Of a DNA stretch of 64,000 nt, positions 26,496 to 35,269 are shown one piece after another. A program made the position numbers and the translations under genes. The notes under the pieces were generated by a model. It did not search any database and was not told the DNA's origin. It worked only from the letters and a program-made list of their open reading frames with translations. This stretch comes from Candidatus Magasanikiibacteriota bacterium (GTDB lineage: Bacteria; Patescibacteria; ABY1; Magasanikbacterales; 2-02-FULL-50-9b): NCBI GenBank assembly GCA_903893485.1, contig CAITMK010000012.1, positions 1 to 64,000 on the forward strand, written 5' to 3'. The stretch's first letter is position 1. Every line of letters starts with the position of its first letter.

Positions 26496-27158
26496 ATGAC
26501 AGAACAAAAATATGCAGTTGTAACGGGCGGCTCTGAAGGTGTTGGATTTGCCGTGGCGCAAATGCTCGCAGGCCATGGAATGCATGTAATCCTTTTAGCG
26601 CGCGACAAAGAAAAATTAGCTGCAGCTCATACGGCGCTCGGTGGCGGCGAAAATATTTCTGTTTTTAGCGTTGATGTTTCAAACGAGGGTGCGATTGCTG
26701 AGGTAAAAAATTATATCTCCGTTGTGACTGGCCAAATCGATGTATTAGTTAACGCAGCCGGTACGTTTCGTTGGGATCCGTCCGATATTAATTTAATGAC
26801 ACTGAATGCTGATAGTAAAGAATTCATACTTCACGCGTTTCACGATTTGATTATTCCAGGAAGTTTTGTAATAAATATTAGTTCGCAAGCAGCGCTATTT
26901 GCGCCGGAAGATCCACGTCGCACGGGTGAAGAAGAATATGTTGCGTCAATGCAGCGCGTCGATGCTTTGTCAGCAGAATTTGCAGCGAAACATCCCGGAG
27001 TTCATGTGCATATTTCTCATCCACCACTGATGCGCGGTAAAATTGCGGAATCACAATTTCGCGGGCGTCCTGGCTTTGAAGATATAAATTTTGATACGCT
27101 TCCGGGTCCAGAAATTGTTGCCGATGAAATTGAAAAAGTCATTTTTGGAACGGTGTGA
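26496..27158 (+). CDS. Short-chain dehydrogenase/reductase
   Basis: 220 aa. NAD(P)-binding motif TGGSEGVGFAVAQML (about 10-24), VDVSNEG, and VLVNAAGTF (about 85-93) are standard SDR features. After the ISSQAALF serine region, a Tyr lies in EEEYVASMQRVD but the usual Tyr-x3-Lys spacing is not kept, so activity is uncertain. The stop overlaps the GTG start of murI by 4 nt (GTGA), so the two are translationally coupled. Confidence 0.82.
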   Translation: MTEQKYAVVTGGSEGVGFAVAQMLAGHGMHVILLARDKEKLAAAHTALGGGENISVFSVDVSNEGAIAEVKNYISVVTGQIDVLVNAAGTFRWDPSDINLMTLNADSKEFILHAFHDLIIPGSFVINISSQAALFAPEDPRRTGEEEYVASMQRVDALSAEFAAKHPGVHVHISHPPLMRGKIAESQFRGRPGFEDINFDTLPGPEIVADEIEKVIFGTV

Positions 27159-27895
27159 TCGGTGTTTTCGATTCTGGCTCGGGCGGACTTTCTGTTTTAG
27201 TTGCAATTAAAAAAGTCGCGCCAGAGCTAGATATTGTTTACTTTGGCGATCTTACAAACATGCCATATGGCGCAAAATCACCGCAAGAATTATTTGATTT
27301 AACGTTACGGGGATTTAAAATATTACGCGCCGCCGGAGCTACACAATTGGTGAGCGCGTGTAATAGTATTTCCGCGTCAGTCATTCGGCCCCTCATGCCA
27401 GATGAAGGAATTATCGAAATGGTTGGCCCGGCGGTAAGGGAATTGCTTGCGCGCCAAGTTAAACGCGTTGCAATTGTCGCGACGCCCGCGACTGTTGAAT
27501 CTGGCATCTATGATAGTGCTTGCGCCGCCGTTGGAATTCAAGCGACAATGATTGCGTGTCCGAAATTAGCTTTCGCAATCGAATACGATAATGCTGAAAT
27601 AATTAGGGAAGAAGTTTTTGCGGCGTGTGAAAAAATCAAGGCAGCACGAGCAGATGCAATTTTATTAGGGTGTACACACTATCCATTTGCGCGTGGCATA
27701 TTTACAGAATTTTTGCCTACAAATTTTGAAATTATTGACCCAGCATTTGCAGTTGCAGCAGAAGTTATAGCTAAATGCGGTAGTGAGGGAAGTGGCAAAT
27801 TAAAAATTATCACTTCCAAAGAAAGTGATAATTTTGGTTCGCGTATTGAAAATTTATTTGGTACCAAGCCTATGCTGCTTGGCCAAAATCCCTAG
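27155..27895 (+). CDS. murI: Glutamate racemase
   Basis: Makes D-glutamate for peptidoglycan stem peptides. 246 aa beginning GTG (MIGVFDSGSGG), with both catalytic cysteines: Cys69 (SACNS) and Cys173 (LGCTHYPF). It overlaps the preceding SDR gene and, at its 3' end, the convergent 27870-28310 gene by 26 nt. Confidence 0.95.
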   Translation: MIGVFDSGSGGLSVLVAIKKVAPELDIVYFGDLTNMPYGAKSPQELFDLTLRGFKILRAAGATQLVSACNSISASVIRPLMPDEGIIEMVGPAVRELLARQVKRVAIVATPATVESGIYDSACAAVGIQATMIACPKLAFAIEYDNAEIIREEVFAACEKIKAARADAILLGCTHYPFARGIFTEFLPTNFEIIDPAFAVAAEVIAKCGSEGSGKLKIITSKESDNFGSRIENLFGTKPMLLGQNP

Positions 27896-28310
27896 TCGGT
27901 TCAAAGGCATTTGTGATGCGCGCCATTCGCTGGCTATAAGTCTCAGGATCATATTTGGTCGGGGTTCGTATGAGCTCAGCATTGTGTGTTTCTACAAGCG
28001 CTTTTGTAGCAGCCTCTGCTGTTACGTCTGCAGCAACTTTTTCTGCAGCAACTTCAGCGGCAGGCTTTGTTGACTGCTCCGCCTTGGTTATATATGAAGC
28101 CAGCCGACTCAACTCTTCGGCATCATGAGGATCTTTTGCATCAAGTTTTAATTCTCCCAAAAGTTTTTGGGCTCGTGCAATTGCTTCTGGAGCGCGTGAT
28201 TTTAAATTTGGATTATTCGAGACATCATCAAGTGTTTGACGCATGCGGTCAACACGCATAAAAATGGCGGAAGGTTTGTTTGATAAAGTTTTCGGCGAAT
28301 CCATAGACAT
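27870..28310 (-). CDS. Helical Ala/Lys-rich protein, unknown (146 aa)
   Basis: ATG 28310 lies 8 nt after a minus-strand TATACT (28323-28318), so the mRNA is probably leaderless. The protein is predominantly helical, with an Ala/Glu-rich repeat-like stretch (AAEVAAEKVAADVTAEAATKA, about 90-110) and no membrane segment. No family recognised. Divergent from lexA and convergent with murI. Confidence 0.7.
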   Translation of the reverse strand: MSMDSPKTLSNKPSAIFMRVDRMRQTLDDVSNNPNLKSRAPEAIARAQKLLGELKLDAKDPHDAEELSRLASYITKAEQSTKPAAEVAAEKVAADVTAEAATKALVETHNAELIRTPTKYDPETYSQRMARITNAFEPTRDFGQAA

Positions 28311-28334
28311 ATAGATAAGTATACCATGCACCGA

Positions 28335-28343
28335 TTATCCACA
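28335..28343 (+). promoter_or_regulatory. Exact DnaA box next to the lexA promoter
   Basis: TTATCCACA ends 1 nt before the lexA -35, between two divergent genes. Confidence 0.5.
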
Positions 28344-28344
28344 T

Positions 28345-28373
28345 TTGACATTCGGTTTCTGTTCGGTCATACT
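28345..28373 (+). promoter_or_regulatory. lexA promoter with internal direct repeat
   Basis: TTGACA (28345-28350), 17 nt, CATACT (28368-28373), 10 nt before ATG. The spacer holds TTCGGT twice (28351-28356 and 28362-28367), 11 bp apart, a possible operator. Confidence 0.7.
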
Positions 28374-28382
28374 AAAATCACT

Positions 28383-29003
28383 ATGAAATCTACCATGCTT
28401 ACCAAAAAGCAGTCAGAGCTGCTTGCCAAAATGGTCAATTTTTATAAAATGAACGATCGCGTGCCAACATATCGCGAATTGGCCGAGGAATTAGGTATTT
28501 CCTCGCCGGCAACCATTGCAGAGCACGTGTCTGGTTTGGTTAGTAAGGGTTTTTTAAAAAAAGTTGGCCAACAGATTGAGCTGACCATTAAAGCCTTTCA
28601 GCGGGGTAGTGCGGTGCGGATCCCACTTATGGGCCTCATTACCGCTGGTGAGCCAATTGAGGCCCTAGAAAACAGAGAGACAATCGTGGTACCATCTAAC
28701 CTCGTCATGGACGGAATGAATTCCTACGCGCTTAAGGTGCGCGGCGACTCCATGATCGAAGAAGGCATTTTTGACGGTGACTTTGTAGTGGTAGAACGCA
28801 CGAATCGCCCACACGATGGTGATGTGGTTGTTGCGCTTTTAGACAATACCTATGCCACGCTCAAAAAGTTTTACCGCGAGAAAAATCGTATTCGTTTGCA
28901 ACCGGCAAATAAACGCCTTAAGCCTATTTTTGTTAAAGATTGTATTATCCAAGGGGTTGTTCGTGGCGTAATTCGCACATTCAGAACTGCCGGAACGTTT
29001 TAA
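28383..29003 (+). CDS. lexA: LexA repressor
   Basis: SOS-response repressor that cleaves itself when RecA is active. 206 aa: N-terminal winged helix (YRELAEELGISSPATIAEHV), the scissile bond Ala88-Gly89 (LITAGEP), and the Ser123/Lys161 catalytic dyad (GDSMI and ATLKKF). All key residues are present. The RecD-like helicase gene begins 5 nt downstream, so it is probably in the same transcript. Confidence 0.95.
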   Translation: MKSTMLTKKQSELLAKMVNFYKMNDRVPTYRELAEELGISSPATIAEHVSGLVSKGFLKKVGQQIELTIKAFQRGSAVRIPLMGLITAGEPIEALENRETIVVPSNLVMDGMNSYALKVRGDSMIEEGIFDGDFVVVERTNRPHDGDVVVALLDNTYATLKKFYREKNRIRLQPANKRLKPIFVKDCIIQGVVRGVIRTFRTAGTF

Positions 29004-29008
29004 TTGTA

Positions 29009-30196
29009 ATGGCTCAAATTCAATTATCAGAAGATCAGCAGCGTGCTTTTGACCAATTATTTGATTGGTCTATTAAGCCTGTCGGTGAATCGATTACGCT
29101 TGGAGGTTTTGCTGGCACGGGCAAAACAACACTCATCAGTATTTTACGCAAAGAAATTCGTCGTAAAAATGCGGGAACACGGGTTGCATTTGTTGCATTT
29201 ACGGGCAAAGCGAGTCAAGTTTTGCGCGGCACTTTGGAGGCATCAAAATCGTTATACCCAGAAGATTCATGCGGCACAATTCATTCGCTGTTATACAAAG
29301 CGCATACCGATAAAGACGGAAAATTAATGTATTGGAAGCGCGCCAAAACCGTGGAAGCCGAATTAATTATTGTGGACGAAGCCAGCATGGTCACCAGCGA
29401 AATCTGGGATGATTTATTGGCATGTGATATTCCAATTATTGCACTCGGGGACCACGGACAGCTGCCGCCGATCTCAGGAAAATTTAATTTAATGGAAAAG
29501 CCGCATATCGTTTTAGAAAAAATCCATCGTCAGGCAGAAAATAATCCGATTATTCAGATTGCGCATGAAGCGCGACTTACTGGCACGGTGCGCGCCGGCA
29601 CATATTCCAAAAGTGTGCGTAAATTTTCGCACGAAGTAAATGACCCAAGCGAAATTAATAATGTCATCGATCATTTATTCGAAAATTATCACGACGACAT
29701 GATGATTTTGTGCGGCCGCAATAAAACGCGCACTCAAATTAACGCGGCAATCCGTACCAAAATGGGCCGCGAAGATGCAACTCCAGAAGTTGGCGACAAA
29801 GTTGTATGTTTAAAAAATAATTACGATTTAGTGCATGCGCCAATTTACAACGGCATGACCGGTTACATTACGGAACTGACGCCACACAAAGAACATTGGT
29901 ACGAAGCGAGCATTGATTTCCCAGAAGAGCGACGAACGTTTAATGGACTGATTATTAAGGATCAATTCGGTGCGCCAACACTGATCGATGAGATCAAAGG
30001 CGTTAAATTCAAGGACTTGGGTGACAAATTTGATTTTGGTTATGCACTCACCGTTCACAAAGCGCAGGGCAGTCAGGCTAAAACCGTTGTGCTGTTTGAA
30101 GAACGTTTTCAAAAATCCGATGACGAACAATGGCGACGCTGGTTGTACACGGCCATCACGCGCGCACGCGAGAATCTTTACATTATTGGAGCTTAA
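29009..30196 (+). CDS. RecD-like superfamily 1B DNA helicase
   Basis: 395 aa. Walker A GGFAGTGKTT (about 33-41), Walker B region IIVDEASMV, the AFTGKAS motif, GDHGQLPPIS, a small OB/SH3-like insert, and the C-terminal UvrD_C_2-type motif ALTVHKAQGSQ with YTAITRARENLYI. This is the architecture of stand-alone RecD2/Dda-type 5'-3' helicases, not of the RecBCD subunit. Location behind lexA suggests damage-inducible DNA repair. Confidence 0.88.
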   Translation: MAQIQLSEDQQRAFDQLFDWSIKPVGESITLGGFAGTGKTTLISILRKEIRRKNAGTRVAFVAFTGKASQVLRGTLEASKSLYPEDSCGTIHSLLYKAHTDKDGKLMYWKRAKTVEAELIIVDEASMVTSEIWDDLLACDIPIIALGDHGQLPPISGKFNLMEKPHIVLEKIHRQAENNPIIQIAHEARLTGTVRAGTYSKSVRKFSHEVNDPSEINNVIDHLFENYHDDMMILCGRNKTRTQINAAIRTKMGREDATPEVGDKVVCLKNNYDLVHAPIYNGMTGYITELTPHKEHWYEASIDFPEERRTFNGLIIKDQFGAPTLIDEIKGVKFKDLGDKFDFGYALTVHKAQGSQAKTVVLFEERFQKSDDEQWRRWLYTAITRARENLYIIGA

Positions 30197-30201
30197 TTGA
30201 T

Positions 30202-30231
30202 TTGACAGTCCATTTCAGGGGGGGGTAAAAT
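30202..30231 (+). promoter_or_regulatory. Promoter of the 30271 gene
   Basis: TTGACA (30202-30207), 18 nt containing eight G, TAAAAT (30226-30231). Leader of about 33 nt without Shine-Dalgarno. Confidence 0.65.
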
Positions 30232-30270
30232 GCTCATATTAGTAATGTTGGAACATTTAATCATAATAAT

Positions 30271-30582
30271 ATGGCATTTGACGGAAAAAGAGCAGAGGAT
30301 ATTGCTGCGGTTGCAGAAGAGGCAAAAGTTGAAGGAGAAGGTATTTGGACAAATTCAGATGGTTCTGAAACTCCAAAGCAAAAGATTCTCAATTTGAAGC
30401 AGCATATCATTTCATATGAAAAACAATATGCAGTGAATATGGATGCAGCAATTGCGGACCCAACAGATTCGGAAGCTCTAGAATTGGCGGAGTTGGCGAC
30501 AAAGAAACTTGCGAAACTTCATGAAGAATTAACGGCGTTAGAGGCAGCGCATGCAAATCGTGTTGAAGAGGCTTTAAAGTAG
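30271..30582 (+). CDS. Small helical protein, unknown (103 aa)
   Basis: Acidic, fully helical sequence with a probable coiled coil (about 35-100; LAELATKKLAKLHEEL). No Cys, no membrane segment, no recognised family. Own promoter and terminator. Confidence 0.65.
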   Translation: MAFDGKRAEDIAAVAEEAKVEGEGIWTNSDGSETPKQKILNLKQHIISYEKQYAVNMDAAIADPTDSEALELAELATKKLAKLHEELTALEAAHANRVEEALK

Positions 30583-30601
30583 GTTTTAAAGCTTTAAAAA
30601 A

Positions 30602-30631
30602 GATACTCGTCACCGCGGCGAGTATCTTTTT
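30602..30631 (+). terminator. Terminator of the 30271 gene
   Basis: GATACTCG/CGAGTATC stem followed by TTTTTG. Confidence 0.82.
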
Positions 30632-30672
30632 GTTATATTGACCAAACCGTAAAAATAGCATAAGCTATTCCC

Positions 30673-32100
30673 ATGGAACACATCTCCCCATCAATTTTTT
30701 ATCAGTATTTTACGTGCCCGCACTGGCCGTGGTTTGAGCGTTTTGGCGACGAAACAAAACGGGGTGAATTTGGCGAGCTTCAAAAAAAGTTACTCGAACA
30801 GGGCGTGGCGAATGAAGAAAAATTCATGGCGGAGTTTACCAATGAAAAACAGGTGGTCACGATTGTGGCGGCAAATTGGCAGCAGGGATTGGAACAGACC
30901 AAAAAGGCTATGGCCGCTGGTGCAGACTTTATTTATCATGCGTATCTCCAGGATCGCACGTATCAGGGCATACCGGATTTGCTCATGCGTGTGGAAGGCA
31001 AAAGCAAATTTGGCGCGTGGCAGTACGAACCTGTTGATATTAAATCTGGCTATGAATTGAAAGATGAATATAAATATCAGCTCGTGTTGTACGCGCTTTT
31101 GCTGGAAATTGCGCTGGGTGTTCGCCCAAAGCAAGGGCATATCATCACCGCTTCACACGAATTTATTTCGTTCCCCGTTGATAATTTCATGGAGAAATTT
31201 TTTGATGTTTTAGAAAAAATCGAAGCAATTATTGGTGGCGAAAAGCCACCGCTGCAGCTCACCAAATCCTGCATGAACAGCCCATGGTATGCGTGTTGTG
31301 TTGAACAGGCTGAAGCGACCGACGACATCGCACTTTTGTATAAAGTCGATAAACGCGCCCTTGGAGCGCTGCACGAAGCGGGAATTAATACCGTCGAAGA
31401 CGCCCGCCACATTGATCCAGAAATATTAGGCGACTCAATTCCATTTTTAAAAAAGGGTGGATTAGAGCGCATGAAAATGCAAGCAGAATCATTGAAAACA
31501 AAAAAAATAATTTTGCGTAAACCTGTAAAAATGCCAACGGCCGCAAATATTGTGCATTTCGATATCGAAGGCGATCCACTTTTAGGACTTGAATATTTAT
31601 TTGGATTTTTAATAGAAGGCAAAAATGGCGCGCCTGATGAATATAAGGCATTTGTTGCAGAAAAACCCGAAGACGAACGCAAAATGTGGCGTGAATTTTT
31701 AGATTGGCTCGCGGGCTTGCCAACAGATATGGTGATTTTTCATTATGCAACCTACGAAAAGTCGCGCCTGACCATGCTTGCACGCCGCTACGGTCGCGAC
31801 ATGTCGGAAATAGATCATGTAATCTTGGCCGCGTTCGCCGGCAAACTTTTTGATCTCAATGACATCGTAAAAGATAATTTTGTTTTCCCCTTATATTTTT
31901 ACGGCCTCAAACAAATCGGAAAATTTCTTGGATTTCATTGGGATAGCGCCAAAGCTGGTGGCGCACAAAGTATTTTTTGGTATGAAGAATGGCTCAAAAC
32001 AAATGATCGTGAAATTCTAAATACGATTATTCAATACAACAAAGACGATGTGCGTGCGACAAAGTTTTTAAAGGATTGGATTGTGAATTATAAAGAATAA
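30673..32100 (+). CDS. TM0106-type nuclease: RecB-like plus RNase-H-like domains
   Basis: 475 aa with two nuclease modules. Residues about 1-150 resemble the RecB/Cas4 fold: GIPDLL (99-104), DIKSG (122-126) and YQLVLYALLLE (135-145) give the metal-binding Asp, the Asp-x-Lys and the motif-III Gln/Tyr. A helix-hairpin-helix-like segment follows (ALHEAGINTVEDAR). Residues about 290-475 look like the YprB/RNase_H_2 exonuclease, with acidic residues in HFDIEGDP, HYATYEKSRL and YNKDDVRAT. Cys15 and the CMNSPWYACC cluster could carry an Fe-S cluster as in Cas4; this is inference. There is no CRISPR array nearby, so a repair or DNA-processing role is more likely. Confidence 0.8.
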   Translation: MEHISPSIFYQYFTCPHWPWFERFGDETKRGEFGELQKKLLEQGVANEEKFMAEFTNEKQVVTIVAANWQQGLEQTKKAMAAGADFIYHAYLQDRTYQGIPDLLMRVEGKSKFGAWQYEPVDIKSGYELKDEYKYQLVLYALLLEIALGVRPKQGHIITASHEFISFPVDNFMEKFFDVLEKIEAIIGGEKPPLQLTKSCMNSPWYACCVEQAEATDDIALLYKVDKRALGALHEAGINTVEDARHIDPEILGDSIPFLKKGGLERMKMQAESLKTKKIILRKPVKMPTAANIVHFDIEGDPLLGLEYLFGFLIEGKNGAPDEYKAFVAEKPEDERKMWREFLDWLAGLPTDMVIFHYATYEKSRLTMLARRYGRDMSEIDHVILAAFAGKLFDLNDIVKDNFVFPLYFYGLKQIGKFLGFHWDSAKAGGAQSIFWYEEWLKTNDREILNTIIQYNKDDVRATKFLKDWIVNYKE

Positions 32101-32101
32101 T

Positions 32102-33259
32102 TTATTTGGGACGGGCTTCCGTTTGAGTACCAATGGGTAGAGATGGGGAGGTGATTATTTTTGGTACGTGATTTTGTGTATTTAAAAGAGCGGCATGCAC
32201 AATTTGATCAGAGGCAACATAAAAATTATAAATATTTTTGGGATAATCCGGATTAATTTTTTTCCATCTACTTCCATTGTAAAATGTTGAAAAATTTTCT
32301 AGGCTTTTTTCAGTAAAAGGAAAATCTAGGGCTGGATCATGCGATGATTCCATCGTCTTTTCATATAAATATGCCACAAATAGTTTTACCGCATTTTGTG
32401 GGTGATACGTTTGTCCCTCGGTAAGTCCTAAATTGCGGCGAGCGCTGATTCCGGGACCTGTCATGAGCACATGAAATATTGAAAATGAGTATTCATGATG
32501 GCCGTCATGACCCTCCCAGCGAAAGACTTCGCTCGAACCAAGTGGCGCACCACCAGCTTCTTGTTTCGCGATTGCTAAAAGTGAGCGAATAAATAACTCT
32601 GGTGACATGCCAGGTTGTTCCAATATGTGAGCGATCATCGTTCCATACAATGGATCCGTTTGAAGTTCTGCAAGTGCCGCACTTGCGTAGATGCAAAAAT
32701 CTTCATCAGTTATATAACGATCTTTGTTTTCGTGGGGGAGTGGTATCCAAGCGTCTTTTTCAGTTTTAATTAATTCACGCAACTCGGTATCCGGGATATT
32801 TATGGAAATTGTTTTTGCAAGCTGCTTATTAAAATAGGCAAACTCAGGATATTTCGAAAATTTTTCAATAATTTTTGCTCGTGTATCGCCATGCACTGCA
32901 TGATAAAACAATAACCCCGTATCCTCAAAAATAATTTCACCATTAGGTAATTTCTTAGTTTGGTCAGCGCGCTCTGCCTCGGTGAAATCGCCATTTTTAT
33001 GAAACACAAAAAATGGTGATTCGTCTGGTGAAATTTTACGTAAATTAAATTTTATTTCGTCATTTTCATCTTTGGTTTCACTGACCATGTGTTTTGCACG
33101 CACATCTTCCTTACAGGAGCTTGCGCCCATGAGTATGACAGCTGCACCAAGTGCCGTTCCAATCTTTCCCAAAAGTGCGTTTTGCACGCGATCATATGGT
33201 GTATTTGTGTGCGTCGGTGCTTCTGGCAAACCAGTATGCAGAAATTTATTTTGCTCCAT
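32102..33259 (-). CDS. Exported protein, possibly peptidoglycan-active, unknown
   Basis: About 385 aa from ATG 33259; ATG 33265 is also possible. A minus-strand TATACT (33272-33267) places the transcript start between them. A hydrophobic stretch near residues 33-48 ends in GASSCKED, a weak lipobox, so it may be a lipoprotein. The middle has ALLAIAKQEAGG followed by a Trp/His-rich segment; a Glu in that setting is seen in some lysozyme-like folds, but the evidence is thin. Ends 1 nt from the stop of the convergent nuclease gene. Confidence 0.65.
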   Translation of the reverse strand: MEQNKFLHTGLPEAPTHTNTPYDRVQNALLGKIGTALGAAVILMGASSCKEDVRAKHMVSETKDENDEIKFNLRKISPDESPFFVFHKNGDFTEAERADQTKKLPNGEIIFEDTGLLFYHAVHGDTRAKIIEKFSKYPEFAYFNKQLAKTISINIPDTELRELIKTEKDAWIPLPHENKDRYITDEDFCIYASAALAELQTDPLYGTMIAHILEQPGMSPELFIRSLLAIAKQEAGGAPLGSSEVFRWEGHDGHHEYSFSIFHVLMTGPGISARRNLGLTEGQTYHPQNAVKLFVAYLYEKTMESSHDPALDFPFTEKSLENFSTFYNGSRWKKINPDYPKNIYNFYVASDQIVHAALLNTQNHVPKIITSPSLPIGTQTEARPK

Positions 33260-33285
33260 ATGCATTAGTATACCCGATTTTCTGA

Positions 33286-33291
33286 TATAAT
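33286..33291 (+). promoter_or_regulatory. -10 box, leaderless start of kinase-aldolase pair
   Basis: TATAAT ending 10 nt before ATG 33301. Confidence 0.65.
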
Positions 33292-33300
33292 GTCTTCACT

Positions 33301-34275
33301 ATGAAGTTCGACATTATTTCTATTGGCGATGCCACGATTGATACGTTTTTGTTTCTTCACGAAGCGCAGGTTAAATGTACCATTAAATCAGAAGAATGCG
33401 AACTGTGTTTTCCATACGGCGAAAAGTTGCCCGTTCAAAGTTTGCATCGCACAGTCGCCGGAAATGCATGCAACAATGCAATTGCAAATGCACGTTTTGG
33501 GTTTAAAAATGCATTTGTAGTTTCTGTGGGCGAGGACCCAAGTGGTAATTGGATCATTGATGCCTTAAAAAAAGAGGGAATTAATACCGCATTTGTAAAA
33601 AAAGATAAAAAAACACAGACAAACGCATCGACGGTATTGAGTTTTAAGGGTGAACGCACAATTTTTGTATATCATTCGCCACGTGTTTATGCATTGCCAC
33701 CAAAAATGCCAAAAGCAAAAGCGGTATATTACACCAGCGTAGGTTTAAATCATGAAAAATTAAATAATCAAGTAGCGGCATACGTTAAAAAAACGGGCGC
33801 GCGACTTGGATTTAATCCGGGCACGTACCAAATGAACGCTGGCCTTGAAAAAATGCGTTCAGTTTTGGCAGTTACGGAAATGCTTTTTATAAATAAACAG
33901 GAAGCTGCGCGCATCTTGGCAGTTCATGGGAGTATTGCAGAGCACGCACGCCTATTTCATAATCTTGGTGTTCGTACCGTAATTATTACGGATGGCGCTA
34001 ATGGTGCATTTGTCTCCGATAGTCAGCAAATGTATTTTTTGGGAGTACCAAAAACTAAGGTTGTAGAACGGACCGGTGCAGGTGATTCATTTGCAGCTGG
34101 TTTTATGGCAGCGCGGCTGCAAGGAAAATCTATTCCTGAGGCAATGCGCATTGGCTCCGCAAATGCTTCTTCGGTAATCATGCATATTGGTCCACAAACA
34201 GGGTTGCTGAGCATGGCGCAAATAAAAAATTTCATAAAAAAATATAAAATTGGTACCCCACATTTAGTAAAATAA
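33301..34275 (+). CDS. PfkB-family carbohydrate kinase
   Basis: 324-aa ribokinase-fold sugar kinase. The C-terminal signature ERTGAGDSFAAGFMAA (about 257-272) has the catalytic Asp and the anion hole; the early GDATIDTFLF and the VAGNACNNAIANARFG region match the substrate side. The aldolase gene begins 1 nt after its stop, suggesting it phosphorylates a sugar phosphate for glycolysis (a fructose-6-phosphate kinase role is plausible, unproven). Confidence 0.85.
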   Translation: MKFDIISIGDATIDTFLFLHEAQVKCTIKSEECELCFPYGEKLPVQSLHRTVAGNACNNAIANARFGFKNAFVVSVGEDPSGNWIIDALKKEGINTAFVKKDKKTQTNASTVLSFKGERTIFVYHSPRVYALPPKMPKAKAVYYTSVGLNHEKLNNQVAAYVKKTGARLGFNPGTYQMNAGLEKMRSVLAVTEMLFINKQEAARILAVHGSIAEHARLFHNLGVRTVIITDGANGAFVSDSQQMYFLGVPKTKVVERTGAGDSFAAGFMAARLQGKSIPEAMRIGSANASSVIMHIGPQTGLLSMAQIKNFIKKYKIGTPHLVK

Positions 34276-34276
34276 T

Positions 34277-35212
34277 ATGTTAGTAAATTTAAATAAGGTA
34301 TTACCCGCGGCGCGAAAAAATAAATATGCAGTTGGTGCATTTAATTTTTCCAATTTGGAATTAGCGCAGGCAATTGTGCAAGCTGCTGATGCGCTTGGTG
34401 CCCCAGTCGTAATTCAAACATCTGAAGGTGCAATTGAATACGGTGGCATGGAATATCTGGCAGCTATTGGGCATGTTGCCGCGCAAATACATGAAAAAAT
34501 TCCCGTGGTTTTGCATTTAGATCATGGTCGTGATCCAGCGCTGGTTGAAAAAGCTATTAAGTCGGGTTGGTACACAAGTGTCATGATTGATGTTTCAAAT
34601 TTGGCGTATGCAGAAAATGTTCGCATCACATCACGCATTGTTGAAATGGCACATGAACGTGGCATGAGTGTGGAGTCAGAACTCGGCCCAATTTTGGGAG
34701 TTGAAGATAAACTGCGCAGCACCGAAGCTGCATTTACCGATCCAAAACAAGTAAAACAATTTATTGCCGACACCAAATGCGACGCACTTGCTATTTCAGT
34801 TGGCACGGCGCATGGACTGATTAAATATCCTCGCGGTGTAACACCAAAAATTGATATTGCGCGCTTGGAAGAAATCGCCGCGATTTCTTCGATTCCGCTT
34901 GTGTTGCATGGTGCAAGTTGTGTGCCACATGTGTTGCTCGAGCGCATCCACGAAAAATGTGAAACGCTTAATGATTGCAGTCGCGCACACGATGCGGTTG
35001 GCGTCCCCGAAGATCAAATTCAGCGCGCAATTGCAGCTGGTATTTCAAAAATAAATGTTGACTCAGATATTCGTTTGGCATTTACTGGCGCCGTACGCCA
35101 AGAGTTAATGACCGATACCGATATTACGGACCCGCGCAAATTAATTGGTCCCGGCCGTGATGCAGTACAGCAAATGGTTTCCGACAGAATCAAACTTTTT
35201 GGCTGGAAATAA
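34277..35212 (+). CDS. fba: Class II fructose-bisphosphate aldolase
   Basis: Zinc-dependent aldolase of glycolysis. 311 aa with the zinc ligand region HLDHGRD (Asp82, His83), the SVESELGPILG loop, ISVGTAHGLIKYP, and the C-terminal GISKINVDSDIRLAF phosphate site. Coupled to the upstream PfkB kinase. Confidence 0.93.
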   Translation: MLVNLNKVLPAARKNKYAVGAFNFSNLELAQAIVQAADALGAPVVIQTSEGAIEYGGMEYLAAIGHVAAQIHEKIPVVLHLDHGRDPALVEKAIKSGWYTSVMIDVSNLAYAENVRITSRIVEMAHERGMSVESELGPILGVEDKLRSTEAAFTDPKQVKQFIADTKCDALAISVGTAHGLIKYPRGVTPKIDIARLEEIAAISSIPLVLHGASCVPHVLLERIHEKCETLNDCSRAHDAVGVPEDQIQRAIAAGISKINVDSDIRLAFTGAVRQELMTDTDITDPRKLIGPGRDAVQQMVSDRIKLFGWK

Positions 35213-35222
35213 TTTAAATAAA

Positions 35223-35269
35223 AAATGCCTCCAGTAACCTTCCGAAATTAAACGGCTGGTTTCTGGAGG
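35223..35269 (-). terminator. Terminator of candidate ncRNA (minus)
   Basis: Minus strand: CCTCCAG/CTGGAGG with inner AACC/GGTT and CCG/CGG, then CATTTTTTATTT. Confidence 0.85.

Noticed and set aside
30673..32100. CRISPR-Cas4 role for the RecB-like nuclease
   Set aside because: No repeat-spacer array or other cas gene anywhere in the window; the RNase-H-like second domain fits TM0106-type proteins.
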